From NCBI GenBank assembly GCA_030686995.1, contig CM060709.1, forward strand, positions 307,291,857 to 307,355,856: a stretch of DNA of 64,000 bases, given 5' to 3'. Below are positions 52,050-64,000 of the stretch, one piece after another (the stretch's first letter is position 1; every line of letters begins with the position of its first letter). A model generated the notes under the pieces. That model searched no databases, was not told where the DNA came from, and saw nothing but the letters and a program-made list of their open reading frames with translations. Both the position numbers and the translations under genes were made by a program. The stretch is from Artemisia argyi (lineage: Eukaryota > Streptophyta > Magnoliopsida > Asterales > Asteraceae).

Positions 52050-53601
52050 ATGTCTGGTGAACAACACCCTAAAATTTCGGGGACACCCAAAAACACCTTA
52101 GACCTATCCGAGTGGACAGTGTGCCTCACATGGAGAAAAACCAACAAATACCCGAAAAAGAGACTCACCAGTCACCTAGAAACAACACAAAGAAACCTAT
52201 AAGGGAGACGCATACAACAACTAACCTTCTAGTCCTACACACGTCAATCCCCCTAAAGAAGCCCACATGGTTCTATGAGAGACGTCACACTCTCAATTCA
52301 TCCACACAAGCTCAAAAATCGCAACTGTTTGAGGTTCAGGGGGTTGAAAGGGGTGCTAGAGGATGTTAGGAAAAAGGATCGACAAACATGCAACTCGGGT
52401 CACGCTACACGCACTTATTGGAGAAAACTCAGGTAAACATATGCCAAATCACGTTTCCTTATCCACATTACTTTAAATATAGCAATCAGATCAAGCCATT
52501 GCTTGGGAACCACCCTATCTACGACATACAAAAAGGCACCCTGACATTCCTTTGCCCCTGCCCTGGACATAACACGCAACCTACCCCATACATAGGACAA
52601 ATCTCAAACATGTACCTAGCAAAGTTCAACACTAGGGACTCATAAAGAGTAGATTAAAGCATATAGCCAATCCACCCAAACCTTGCCACCTTGACACACA
52701 ACCCAGGGTAGATAACAATAGCCAAATGGAACAAGAATCCCTCATAGAACATATAGAAAATGTCAACATGATCCAATCGGTCAGGCACAAAAAAAAAAGC
52801 AACGAAGTCATGGAAATCTGAAAATGTACTCCATAGTGAAGCATTCCATGGGATACATTCATACCATCATCCGATCCTGTAGTTATAACAACAATGATAG
52901 CCTCACTAGGGTTAGCAGGATCACATGGACGGGGGAGTTTAGACGACATAATGTATGGACATTGTTTCTACAAACTACAAGAACACATCAAATCAAACCT
53001 TAAGCCTCCAACCACACCACTAATTGGTTTCTCAGGGGAGAGATCATATCCTGAAGGAGTAGTCACTTTAGAGCTCACAGTCGGAAAAAACCCGTTGTCG
53101 AGAACAATCATGTTACAGTTCCACACTGTTACATTTACATCCAAGTATAACGTCATACTCGGAAGGACATCACTTCAAAATCTTAGTATGGAGGTTTCCA
53201 CCATCAGGTCTTTAGTAGAATTCCCAACAAGAACAGGATTCACTACGGTAAAAAGTGACTACCCATGCAAAGACGCAAGTCTAGCAGCCGTGGTGGAGGA
53301 AAGTAATATCAGAGAGATTGTGTGGGAATCTATTCCGGGAGACAATGCCAAACAGGTGAAAGTCGTCATACACCCCGAATACCCAGATCAACCTATCACA
53401 ATCAGACTTAACCTCTCACCCCAAGTTCAGAACCAACTTATACAACTACTGGCAAATAGCTTGGATGTATTCACATGGAAACCTTTAGACATGATGGGTA
53501 TTCCCAGGGAATTAGCAGAACACAGCTTGGGCCTAAACCAATATGCACCACCTATCAGACAGAAAAGACACAGTTTTTCTCTAGAACACTCTCAAGCTAT
53601 G
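52050..53601 (+). pseudogene. Ty3/gypsy (Tat lineage) GAG-POL fragment
   Basis: Degenerate GAG-like sequence from about 52050. From 52894 there is an open frame with protease-region sequence (FTSKYNVILGRTSLQNL, VVSTIRS-like) leading into the start of RT (LLANSLDVFTWKPLDMMGIPRELAEHSL). The frame is cut at 53601 by the SIRE-like LTR. RT catalytic motifs, integrase and the 3' part are not present before the cut and are not seen later in the window. It must be non-functional. Confidence 0.7.
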
Positions 53602-54885
53602 TGTGGAAAACTAGAAGGGGGGTTGAATAGTTTACCGGTTTTAAACTTGATTTTCTTCTAATACTTTTACGTGTAATTACCAATTAAGACGTATCAAACA
53701 ATAAATTATATGCAAGTATAAAAAGTAAGAAACGATCAAACCATAACACGATTGTTTATCGTGGTTCGGCTACAAGAACTTTTTTTCCTTGCCCTACTCC
53801 ACGCCCCGAGTATCCAACACGAGAGTTTTCTTGCACTAGTCAACAAGCTCCTTTATCCGGCGGAGAAAACCTTACACGTCGCTTACACACTATTTCCGAA
53901 ACTAAGCTAGATGTCGAGTTCTTTCACAAGGGTACAACCACTCCTGATAGTTCTTTTACAAGGGTAAAACAACTCCCGATACTCTAAGTATTTTGAGGAC
54001 TAAAATACTAACCGATCACTACAAATGGATACAATACAATGAAGTATAAACTTTACTAGTTTATACTAATGCTATGCTAGACAAGTCTTGCAACGTTGTG
54101 TTGAAGCTTGTAAGTTCGTGATCTTCTTGCTACAAAGAAAGACTCACAAATATGAAAGTTTACTGAGTTAGAAATGAAGTATATGCAGTGAAATATGATA
54201 GAGAGTGATCATCAAAACTCAAGAAGTGAGTTGCTATTTATAGGCCAACAATCAGGCCAACCCACGGATACGGCGGAACCCATCCTTTGGTTCCGTCCGT
54301 TATGTCCGAGGGTTCCGCCAGCATGTCTGACAGAATCCTGCACAAAATATTTCACAATCTAACACAATATTCTCAAGATCTCCCAAAGTCAACTTTGAGA
54401 TCTTGAGTGTGAATCTATACATAATAAAACATGTTTCTTACACACATGTTTCCTTGAAGGGACATGTGTGATGCAAGTAATGCTGTAACTAACATTTTAT
54501 TTCTAATTTTAGATATTCCTAAAAAAGAAAGTATATTTGTAAAAATAGTTTATGTATAGAATCAAAACATGTATGTTTGATATGTTTAGCAAGTGAATGT
54601 TTTACTAAAAAGGGTTTGCTTGCTTATGTCCTAATATGACATACTATTTAGTAAACTTGCTAAATATACATAAGTGACATTTTCAACACATGTACTTAAA
54701 CTAAAGTATACTTACTTAGAAATTACTTTGTGAAAACATGTAAATGTAGTTTGAGTGAAGTTAAGTAAAAGACTTTTAAACTATATTTATGATTTGCCAA
54801 AAATAAACTTTATCTTTTGTAGTTAACATAACTAAGAAAGATCGTAAAATATAAATAACGTTTTTAGGCGATATTTGTATTAACA
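53602..54885 (-). repeat. SIRE-like LTR inserted in the gypsy element
   Basis: Same family as the LTRs at 29366 and 37234: TGTGGAAAACTAGAAGGGGG at the left end and TAACA at the right, but well diverged. A polypurine tract complement (ATCTCCCTCTTTTG) follows, so this is a 3' LTR on the minus strand. TATA box (minus) at 54235-54242. A different GC-rich inverted repeat (GGCGGAACCC ... GGGTTCCGCC, about 54262-54320) stands where the other LTRs have their palindromic box. Confidence 0.75.
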
Positions 54886-55443
54886 ATCTCCCTCTTTTGT
54901 TGACGACAAAACAGAGATTTTATTTTTACGCAAATGGATAATTATAGATTTTGAGCTTTTTGAAAATTTACATTTCATATGATTATTTCAACTTTTGAGT
55001 TTGTCATTTTAGATGATGTATTAAAAGTTGATTTGGTAAACTATATCCTATCTCCCCCTTTTTGTCGAAACATAAAGAAGAGTAGCGAAGCAGAAATGTG
55101 TCAAGCCAAATGCTCCCCCTTGGACAATACTCCCCCTAAATGGAGTGCCAAAATAGGATACATGGATTTTGTTCCTACAAGAAAAGGTTAGTTTGTTGTA
55201 GAGATAAGGATGAGAGCATAATACCAAGTATAAGAGAATAAGCATTCATCACACAACAACTATTTAGTAACAAACAACCAAAGAGAATGACCAACACAAT
55301 ATATATAAGTAGAACCATTTAATTTCAAGTAAAATTTAAATATTGACTATAAATAGTCAAACCTGAAAGACTTGAAAAAAGTCTACTATTGAAGAAAAAA
55401 CAAACAAGGTGAAATGAAAACTACACCTACAAATGAAAATGGT
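54886..55443 (-). mobile_element. Internal 3' tail of the second SIRE-like element
   Basis: Contains repeated CTCCCCC tracts (about 55050, 55111, 55130), i.e. several polypurine tracts on the minus strand, as in the first element. It is cut at 55443 by the LARD. Its coding part is not in the window. Confidence 0.55.
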
Positions 55444-56622
55444 TGATGAGTGTCTAAATACTCATCATTTTATACCAATCTGAACTGCCAAAACATACAA
55501 AAACACTCAAATATGTATCAAAATACTTAAAATATCTTAAAGGTGTGTTTTATATGTTTCAAATGCAAAATATGCAAAAACAGATGAAAAACGAACAAAG
55601 TTTGCATAATTGGCAGTTTCAGTCCCTCAAATTTCACAATTTAGCAAAACTAGTCCCTGAAGGTTTTAAATGAATAAAAAGTCAACTTAAGTCCTTGGGA
55701 AACAAAAAATGTTCACAAATGATCCCTGGATGAAAGTTTACACAATCTGGCAACTTTTACCCCTCAAGTTACAAAATTGGCAGAATAAGTCCCTGGGTAT
55801 TCAAAACTTGGAAATTTACAAATAATACCCTTGTACTATGCATAAATTACAAAATGGAACAATTTTGATAACTTTTGGAAATTTACATTTTCAACCCCTC
55901 AAAATCCAAAAATTACATAAAAGGTCCTTTAAGTTTATTAAATACAAAAATACAAACTTTGGTCCTTGTGTTATTATGTATTGGCAGGTTTGGTCCTTTG
56001 AAGAAAGTTTGGAATATTGGCAGTCAAAGCCCCTCAAGAATTTAGTTTGTACAATATTAGTCCTTGGGCTTATTTATACTAAAAACACAAACGGATCCTT
56101 AATATAAATCCAAACACAAACCAACACCAACACCAGCCCACCATCTTGGCCCAACAAACAACCCGGCCCTCTTTGATATCAAAATTGGTCAAACGGTCAA
56201 CCCCCGCCCAAAACCAGAACCACTGTTCACCATCCCTTCCATACCACTGAGTCACCAAACCAGGGTGGTTTTGTGCCACCTCCCCCCTCCACTTGCCTAC
56301 CCCAGCTCACATACTACTCCCTGCCACCTCTCAAACCTATCCCACTCCATAATAAATGCTTCCCCACCTTCAAACACTCCACCTCTTCACCCTTACCCCT
56401 GTTTTCACTCATACTTAACCCCCAAGCTCAAAAAGATATCTCAACTTGTTCCCTCCACCTCTACATATGTACAAGAAGCATTGAATGCTCCTCAAACTGC
56501 CTCAACTGTCACAAAAGACTTTGGCGCCAAAAGTGGATTTAAACGATTGAGATCAATTGGACAAATTCAAGGGTCAAGATTGAAAGTATAACTTATGAGT
56601 GACCTCCAAGTAGTTCTGAGAC

Positions 56623-56630
56623 TATAAAAG
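56623..56630 (+). promoter_or_regulatory. LARD LTR TATA box
   Basis: TATAAAAG preceded by CTGAGAC and conserved at the same place in the 3' LTR (63799-63806). It probably marks the U3/R promoter. Confidence 0.5.
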
Positions 56631-58979
56631 AAGGAAGAGAAGCACAGGAAAGCCTACCTTGGCCTTAAGCCAATGTCACCTTAGACTAGTGTAATTTTTA
56701 ATGCTTTCATTTAAATTAAATGTCATTTACAACTTTAATTAGTGTAATGGAACTCATATTAGTGTAATGGAATTCTAATCTCAGTTTAATTATAAGTCTC
56801 TTTTACATTTCAAGTTCTTCAATATTTTCCTTTATTTCAAGTTATTTACATTTCTGTTGATTATTGTTGTTTGATGGACTCTTTAGGTCACATAGGCTCC
56901 TGACAAAGCTAATGAAAGCTTTTAGATACATTAAATCAGTCATAGTCTTTAAAATAAAAAATCACTAAAAAATAGAGAAAATAGAAAATAATCCAAAAAT
57001 CATGAGTTCTTGGGTGATTCTGCTTGGAGCATGGCAAATTATGGATGACCATGGTTTAGATACCTCATGGGAGGTTATAGGTTATGGTTTGGTCCTTGGT
57101 TTCCAAAGTCTCAGTTGATTCACCTTGTAAGTCCACTTTTACAATTTTTGCTTTTTTGGCTTAAGTTATCTATCTGTCTTAATTTCTTCTTTTCTATGTT
57201 TATTTGTTGTTAGTTAATGTAATTATAGCTTAAAATTATGTGTTCATGTTTTGGAATTGATTGTGCTTGAAATTTCCATTTTCACTGTCATATGCTTGAT
57301 TTTTGAGAATCCTAGGTATACCTTTGTGTGACTACTTATGTATACTGAAAAAGTTCTAATTTACCCAGTGAAAACCTCTGGATTTGATGAAATTAGTTTA
57401 TGCAATAATATGGATTGAATATCTCAATTTGGTTCTATAAAAGGAGTGTTTGGAACTGCTGATTCCAGGATGATTAAATGAACCTAAGTTGTTGTTTTTG
57501 GTGGATATATGGTATACTAAGTTCTTTGAGGGTTGACAATCCATCAAACCTATTGCATATTTATATAAAAGTCAAAATCAACAAATTAGACCACTCATTT
57601 GATCACTGAGATGATTTTCAAAGCCATACTCACCAAATCTGTTTAAAAGTTGTTAATACTTGTTTATTTCATGTTCTTGTAACATATTATGTCTTATTCA
57701 GTCATTAAATTCAGATCAATGTTGATCAAAGTCAACTTTGATCATAAAACTTAAAAAGTCAAAATTTAGTTTTTCAGGTTTTTGAATAAACTTAGAATTT
57801 TGTGTAGGATTTAATACTAAGTTTTAGAACTTGTGCTTGTAGCATGTTTTAGTTTAGCTGCTTATCTGTTTGTATGAATTTTGTTAATTTTTAGTTTAGC
57901 TTATTTCTAGCTTTTAATTGTGCTTATTTAAGCATGTTTTTGCCCTGTGTCACCAGTGGACTGTCAAGTTCATGAGCTTGTCAAAGTCTCATGACTTGAC
58001 CCCACTCAGTGAATTTGGCTTCTTTGTTATGCTTTAGTATCATATTTGTTATGTGTATGCTTGTTTGTTATTTTTTAGCTTATTAAGTAGCTTAATCAAC
58101 CCACCTTTTTTGTTCACCTTACTCCCTTCACTGAAGCAAACAGTGAAGGTGAGCACTTTTTAATAAGCCCATAACAAGCTCCTCACAGAGCTTAAGAGTG
58201 TTAGCTTGGCTTTTCACAAAGCCAAGCAAGTCAGCTTATAGTCTCAGTGCTAGTTGAGCTATTGTGAGCTTATTAAATAAGCCAAATGAGAGCTTGATAG
58301 TTTGCCCATTCACAACATACCCCTGATTGCTCAGGGGTATTACACTATTTCCACAAGCCTCTCACAAGCTCATTAGTGATCACAAGCCTGTGTGGCTTGG
58401 CGTTTTAGGAAGCCTGGCAACCCAGCTTCATGATCCTGCACTAAAATCTCACCTTGTAGCTTATTTACATAGGCTGCAACTAGCTTAAACTTATCACACC
58501 ATGAAAAGCTATGCTGAGTTCTTAGCTTACTTCACCAATTTTACTATATTTCATAAGCTCACAAAAAGCTCACCTGTTGGACTTAGCTTATGAGATTTGC
58601 TTCTTTGGGAAGCTTATCAACTAGGTTTCATGATCCAGTGCTTAATTCTTATGTTGTATCTTATCTAATAGGGCTGCAACATGCTTTTTGTTTGTCCCAT
58701 TTCCTGAGCACTTAAGCCGAGTACCATTAAATTCAGGAAATGGAAGCTTTTTCATAAGCCTCTCAAAAGCTCATCAGTGGACCCCACTTGATGAGCTTTG
58801 GCTTTTTGGAAAGCCATACACCTCAGCTAGTTACTCAAAAGCTTAGTTTGGTCTTTTCAGCTTATTCACTAAGCTTATTTTGCCTCTCTAAATAGTTGCA
58901 GGGGTGTTTGGATCTGTGTACTCAGGGAATTGCTTATTTGCTTATTTTGAGCTTATAAGTTAATTCCAGTACACAAGCT

Positions 58980-58984
<5 letters not shown>

Positions 58985-59061
<77 letters not shown>
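58985..59061. repeat. (AT)n microsatellite in the LARD LTR
   Basis: Pure AT dinucleotide run. Confidence 0.95.
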
Positions 59062-59064
<3 letters not shown>

Positions 59065-59814
59065 CTTGTATATATACTTTTTATACTTTACCTTCAAATA
59101 TGGAGCTTATTATAGGCTTAACAAGCCTCAAATCCATCCAAGTTAAGCCCAAAAAGGCTTAACTGTCTAAACCATAAGCTTGTGCTTATAAGCACTTATC
59201 AGTGTTTATTTTTGTTCATATACACTTATTATACTTGTACATATACACACATACCTTTATTTCACAATGTACAGCTTTTTCAAGCTTATCATGAGCTTAA
59301 TACTCCACTGAGAGTCCAAAAACTCATCCGAGTGAGTAATAAGCCCACGTTTGGCTTATTTCTAGATTCTATAAGTTTTATTTTCATAATATATGTATAA
59401 TATCTGTATATATATAACTCTATAAAAAGAAAAACCAAAATCAACCTTTAACAAAAGTGATAGCTTCTATTTAAGGAGTTTGAGCTTATTTGGCTAACTG
59501 AGATGGAAATAAGTTGTCACAAAGCTTATTTCCAAGTTTTATAAAAGTTGGTTTTGTTAAAGTTATGGGAAAATTATCACTGCTGTTACAGCAGTGATGA
59601 TTTGTTGCTGTAAAAGGTTCATCAGGGACTATTTATGCTGCATAATAAACATTCAGGGACCATTTAGTAACATCAGGGAGTGGTGTTGTGTGGGTACAGC
59701 AGGTAAACACCCTGCTGTAAACAGCAGGGATGATATCCCCTAAAGTTATATATTTTTACTTGTTATATAGTTTTGCAAAAAGAAAAATCAAAAATAAAAT
59801 AAAAATGCAAAAAT

Positions 59815-59910
59815 GGGTGTGGGTGGATTCGAACTCAGGACCTCAAGGCTAGTATCATGCATAAGTACCCACACCCCTTCCATTTGCTCTGGGGCACCAG
59901 TTCCGTAAGT
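59815..59910 (-). other. tRNA-like pol III box remnant in the LARD LTR
   Basis: The minus strand reads GAGTTCGAATCC (B-box-like) at about 59826-59837, with an upstream GAACTGGTGCCCC. It could be an embedded SINE fragment. No target duplication was found. Confidence 0.3.
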
Positions 59911-61128
59911 TCATGAACCATCAATATACTTAAGGGTGTTTTGGCCCTTTGGCTTATTTGGACTGTGCAGCTTATTCCAGCTTATTGGAATAAGCTGTTG
60001 ACCCAAAAATATTTTTCCCAGCTTCTTCATAATATAAATTACTTTCCATAATTTTTTCATATTTTTTAATGTTCATATAATATATATAATAATTAATATA
60101 GTTTAAATACCTTTTAGGATATAATTAGTAATATATTTTTAAAATGGCTTATTTATAATTTTTATAAACTTTTTATATTTTTTATGGATTCCTGAGATGA
60201 TTAAGTACATTTATAAAAAGTTTCATAATTTTATAAATTAGTTTAGTATGTATAATAATTAAATTAGTCTAATTAGTTTATATAAGTTTAAATAGTTTTT
60301 AATTAAGTTTTCTTATTTTTTGTATATAAAATATAGTTTTTATATTTTTCTTAGCTTCTTATAAGAATTTTAGAATTATGTAAAAAGTTTTAGATTTTAG
60401 TTTGCTAATTTAGTATTTATAATAATTAAATAATAGTATTAGTAATTAAATAAATAGTAAATAATTAATAGTAAATAGAATAATTGTATAATAAATATAT
60501 TTTTAGTTTCAAAATTTCTTTTATATCAGTTTAAACTTTTCTAAGTTTTTGTTTTATTTATTTAGGTTTATTTTACATTTTCTTATTATTTAGGTAATTA
60601 ATAAATAGTAAATAAAAAGTTTTTAATTAGAGTAATTAATATAACACTTGTAAATATTATTTTAAATAAATTATAATTATAAGTAAATATTTTAAGTTTA
60701 CTTAATTTGCATTTAAGCCGTTAAGGCATGCAAATTCCATCTTTGGGAATGTTTTGTTTTATTCGTTACGTTTACGTTTATTTAAACTTAAACGTACGTT
60801 TGTAAATATCCTTTACTATTTTAGGGTTTCTGATTGCACGTTTCTTAAACATGTAGCTGTGACAGAGCTATTACTATTCACATTCCAGTGTTAGTCATTC
60901 AGATTTCCATTTTTCTATATACATATTATTTCAACACATTACAAGTCATTGTACTATCACGCACACCTCGTTGGGACATAACGACCCGGGGATGTACTTT
61001 TCTGTACTTAACTCCCACGGATTAACTTTGCTAGTTTCTCCCGGGCTCCATTTAGATATTACGGTTAACCATTCACAAGTGGTTAGCTTGTGTGATAAAT
61101 AAGTGACGGTTCGGGAGGAATCAAATTT

Positions 61129-61146
61129 TAGCGCCGCTGCCGGGGA
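61129..61146 (+). other. Primer-binding site of the LARD
   Basis: TAGCGCCGCTGCCGGGGA, differing at two positions from TGGCGCCGTTGCCGGGGA, the PBS of plant Tat/Athila gypsy elements (Asp tRNA type). It places the element in that group. Confidence 0.75.
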
Positions 61147-62619
61147 GGTGTGCTACCTACTATGACTTGTATTTTATATTTTGTTGAAATATCTATCCTT
61201 GTATGTATATTATATATACTTTATCATTCAACTCTGAGGCTGTCAGGGCATATTTATTACAGTTGATCATTCACAAGTGATTAGCTAGCGTGGTAAACCT
61301 GACACAAGCCTGGGAGGTAGTGATTACATATACTATATCATATTTCATTTCATAAACAATATAAAATACAAAATATTTTTTGGTTGAAATCTATATGTGC
61401 TTTGATTTACACTTGACTGTCAATTTTTCTAATTTGCATATTCCTAGGTCTAAATGTGATTAAACACCATGTTTACACTAAAAAAGGGGTTTACTGTGCT
61501 TAGTATTATCCCTGGAAAGATATAGATTAGGTTTATACATGTATCATGTATTAAAATCTCATTTAGGTTTCATTTTTAGCCATTTATTTGTACATATATA
61601 TAAAATTTAAAAATACAAAAATATTTTTCGTTTCTGTTTATATTATATCAAAAACCCAAAAAGATTCTCCCTACCTTATCATTTATAATTCTGTGAGTGG
61701 AAATCCCACTCCTATTTCTCACCCAATCTTTGAGTGGCAATCCTACTCCACGTCCTCATGAACCAATTAATTCGGGGTCAAGTCAAGCTAGCGACTTGGT
61801 AATAAAAAACAGTAGCATATACATGGGTTTTCACCCGTGTGTACCACCTAAGTGTGGGGGTGTGCCCCACATGTAGTATATATTTTGCAAATGAAATGAA
61901 AAATTGTAAATACTGAAAAATAAAATAATTGTTGTGTTACCCCACTTAGTTTTAAATGTTATTTTTTTACGTTCAAGGATTCGGCATAATAGCCGGGATT
62001 TTGAATATTGAGGACAATATTCATTTCTAGTGTGGGGGATGGAAATTCTGGCGAATTTTATCACTTATATACCCTTGTATGCCCTTTTTCCAAAAATGGC
62101 CAAAATTTAAAAAAAAATTTCATTTGGTGTTAGTGTTTTACACTAAACACAACAAATGGTAATCAATCCACCATGTCTAACACACATAAGGATTGGCTAA
62201 TCCAGGAGCAAACGGCTCTTGGTAAAGATATCTCAAACCCGTTGATGGCTTGCAATTTGCCAAAAATTGTATGGTTCCTCAACTCCCCATCATCCTCAAA
62301 AGATAATGAGTTGGCTAGCCCGCAAGATTATGGCTTGTGGTAAAGGCCGTGGAAAAACCATAATTGGTAATCAGCTCACCAAGATGTTGACTATTCCATC
62401 AAGAGTTGGCTAGTCTAGAAGCAAACGGCTTTTGGTAAAGACTAATCAAATCCGTTGACAGCTGATGATTTGCTCAAAATCACACGGTTATCAGGTGTAC
62501 CACAGTTCTCACACCTGGCTACTCCAGAAGTGATGACTTTTGGTAAAGAGTTTTTTTTCAAATCCATTAAGTTTTCTCAAAAGATTGCTAGGGACTAGCA
62601 ATAGTTTAGTGTGGGGGAT
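61147..62619 (+). other. Non-coding internal region of the LARD
   Basis: No gag or pol signature. It contains three AGTGTGGGGG polypurine-like stretches (about 61850, 62029, 62608). From 62190 to 62590 there is a set of diverged repeats about 95-120 bp long, each with TTGGCTAnnCCnGnAG and nGGTAAAGA words. Confidence 0.7.
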
Positions 62620-64000
62620 TGATGAGTGTCTAAATACTCATCATTTTATACCAATCTGAACTGCTAAAACATACAAAAACACTCAAATATGTATCAAAAT
62701 ACTTAAAAAATCTTAAAGGTGTGTTTTATATGTTTCAAATGCAAAATATGCAAAAACAGATGAAAAACGAACAAAGTTTGCATAATTGGCAGTTTCAGTC
62801 CCTCAAATTTCACAATTTGGCAAAACTAGTCCCTGAAGGTTTTAAATGAATAAAAAGTCAACTTAAGTCCTTGGGAAACAAAAAATGTTCACAAATGATC
62901 CCTGGATGAAAGTTTACACAATCTGGCAACTTTTACCCCTCAAGTTACAAAATTGGCAGAATAAGTCCCTGGGTATTCAAAACTTGGAAATTTACAAATA
63001 ATACCCTTGTACTATGCATGAATTACAAAATGGAACAATTTTGATAACTTTTGGAAATTTACATTTTCAACCCCTCAAAATCCAAAAATTAAATAAAAGG
63101 TCCTTTAAGTTTATTAAATACAAAAATACAAACTTTGGTAATTGTGTTATTATGTATTGGCAGGTTTGGTCCTTTGAAGAAAGTTTGGAATATTGGCAGT
63201 CAAAGCCCCTCAAGAATTCAGTTTGTACAATATTAGTCCTTGGGCTTATTTATACTAAAAACACAAACGGATCCTTAATATAAATCCAAACACAAACCAA
63301 CACCAACACCAGCCCACCATCTTGGCCCAACAAACAACCCGGCCCTCTTTGATATCAAAATTGGTCAAACGGTCAACCCCCGCCCAAAACCAGAACCACT
63401 GTTCACCATCCCTTCCATACCACTGAGTCACCAAACCAGGGTGGTTTTGTGCCACCTCCCCCCTCCACTTGCCTACCCCAGCTCACATACTACTCCCTGC
63501 CACCTCTCAAACCTATCCCACTCCATAATAAATGCTTCCCCACCTTCAAACACTCCACCTCTTCACCCTTACCCCTGTTTTCACTCATACTTAGCCCCCA
63601 AGCTCAAAAAGATATCTCAACTTGTTCCCTCCACCTCTACATATGTACAAGAAGCATTGAATGCTCCTCAAACCGCCTCAACTGTCACAAAAGACTTTGG
63701 CGCCAAAAGTGGATTTAAACGATTGAGATCAATTGGACAAATTCAAGGGTCAAGATTGAAAGTATAACTTATGAGTGACCTCCAAGTAGTTCTGAGACTA
63801 TAAAAGAAGGAAGAGAAGCACAGGAAAGCCTACCTTGGCCTTAAGCCAATGTCACCTTAGACTAGTGTAATTTTTAATGCTTTCATTTAAATTAAATGTC
63901 ATTTACAGCTTTAATTAGTGTAATGGAACTCATATTAGTGTAATGGAATTCTAATCTCAGTTTAATTATAAGTCTCTTTTACATTTCAAGTTCTTCAATA
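62620..64000 (+). repeat. 3' LTR of the LARD (first 1381 bp)
   Basis: Collinear with 55444..56824. The rest lies beyond the window. Confidence 0.88.

Larger units (their letters stand above)
55444..61123 (+). repeat. 5' LTR (5.68 kb) of the LARD
   Basis: Starts TGATGAGTGTCTAAATACTC. U3 begins with imperfect AGTCCCT-type repeats. A TATA box (TATAAAAG) lies at 56623-56630. From about 57880 to 60000 the sequence is dense in AGCTTA/TAAGCT words. There is an (AT)n tract at 58985-59061. The end is inferred from the ATCA just before the PBS. The open frames inside, duplicated in the second LTR, lack any protein signature. Confidence 0.75.
55444..64000 (+). mobile_element. LARD-like non-autonomous gypsy (Tat-type) element with giant LTRs, 3' end outside window
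   Basis: 5' LTR 55444..61123 (about 5680 bp, TGAT...ATCA ends), a Tat/Athila-type PBS at 61129, a 1.5-kb non-coding internal region, a polypurine-like AGTGTGGGGGAT and a 3' LTR starting at 62620. The two LTRs align without net indel for the 1381 bp available (constant offset 7176) with about a dozen differences seen by eye, so insertion is fairly recent. Long LTRs with no gag or pol define LARDs. It depends on an autonomous relative. Confidence 0.8.

Noticed and set aside
56265..56591. 108-aa frame conserved in both LARD LTRs (also 63441-63767)
   Set aside because: Conservation is explained by LTR identity. Several overlapping frames are equally open and none has a domain.

Overview
This window is plant nuclear DNA. 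It has multi-exon genes with GT-AG introns, a low gene density and many nested transposable elements. The proteins recognised (NTM1, NOL10/EDA7, plastid FATB) indicate a eudicot. The accessory retrotransposon proteins and the DUF4283/zinc-knuckle protein resemble families I know from Asteraceae genomes, so a composite such as an Anthemideae species is my best guess. That guess is inference, not proof.

Layout. 1-6514: two tandem + strand copies of an alpha-N-terminal protein methyltransferase gene. The first lacks its 5' exons because the window begins inside it; the second is complete (8 exons, 276 aa). 6821-7293: a hAT-type MITE. 7799-12796: a complete 16-exon, 717-aa NOL10/Enp2 ribosome-biogenesis gene on the minus strand, with telo-box motifs and a MITE upstream. 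13.4-20 kb: no gene, but MITEs, tandem repeats and a spaced inverted repeat. 20000-21578: a minus-strand FATB acyl-ACP thioesterase copy with a 1-nt deletion in its last exon. 21.6-28 kb: hAT MITE, tRNA-derived SINE, candidate Helitron with a 114-bp tandem array, and a solo LTR with a perfect target duplication. 28153-38810: a decayed DUF4283/zinc-knuckle gene split by a 9.2-kb Copia (SIRE-like) element. That element has GAG and two accessory ORFs but no polymerase. 40993-48777: a second FATB copy, split in exon 2 by a 4.4-kb Copia element that has an intact POL but almost no GAG; its two LTRs look identical. 51.3-64 kb: a nest of a degenerate Tat-type gypsy element (+), cut by a SIRE-like LTR (-), which is cut in turn by a LARD-like element with 5.68-kb LTRs whose second LTR runs off the window.

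Working picture. NTM1 and NOL10 are ordinary housekeeping genes and look intact. The two FATB copies are each broken in a different way, the second probably very recently. The most unusual object is the polymerase-less Copia element at 29366-38546. A GC-rich palindromic box (cores GGCCGGCCCCCTTAA and TTAAGGGGGCCGCCC) lies just upstream of the TATA box in each LTR. The same box recurs upstream of both accessory ORFs, each time downstream of a long (TA)n tract. It looks like a modular, multi-promoter non-autonomous element.
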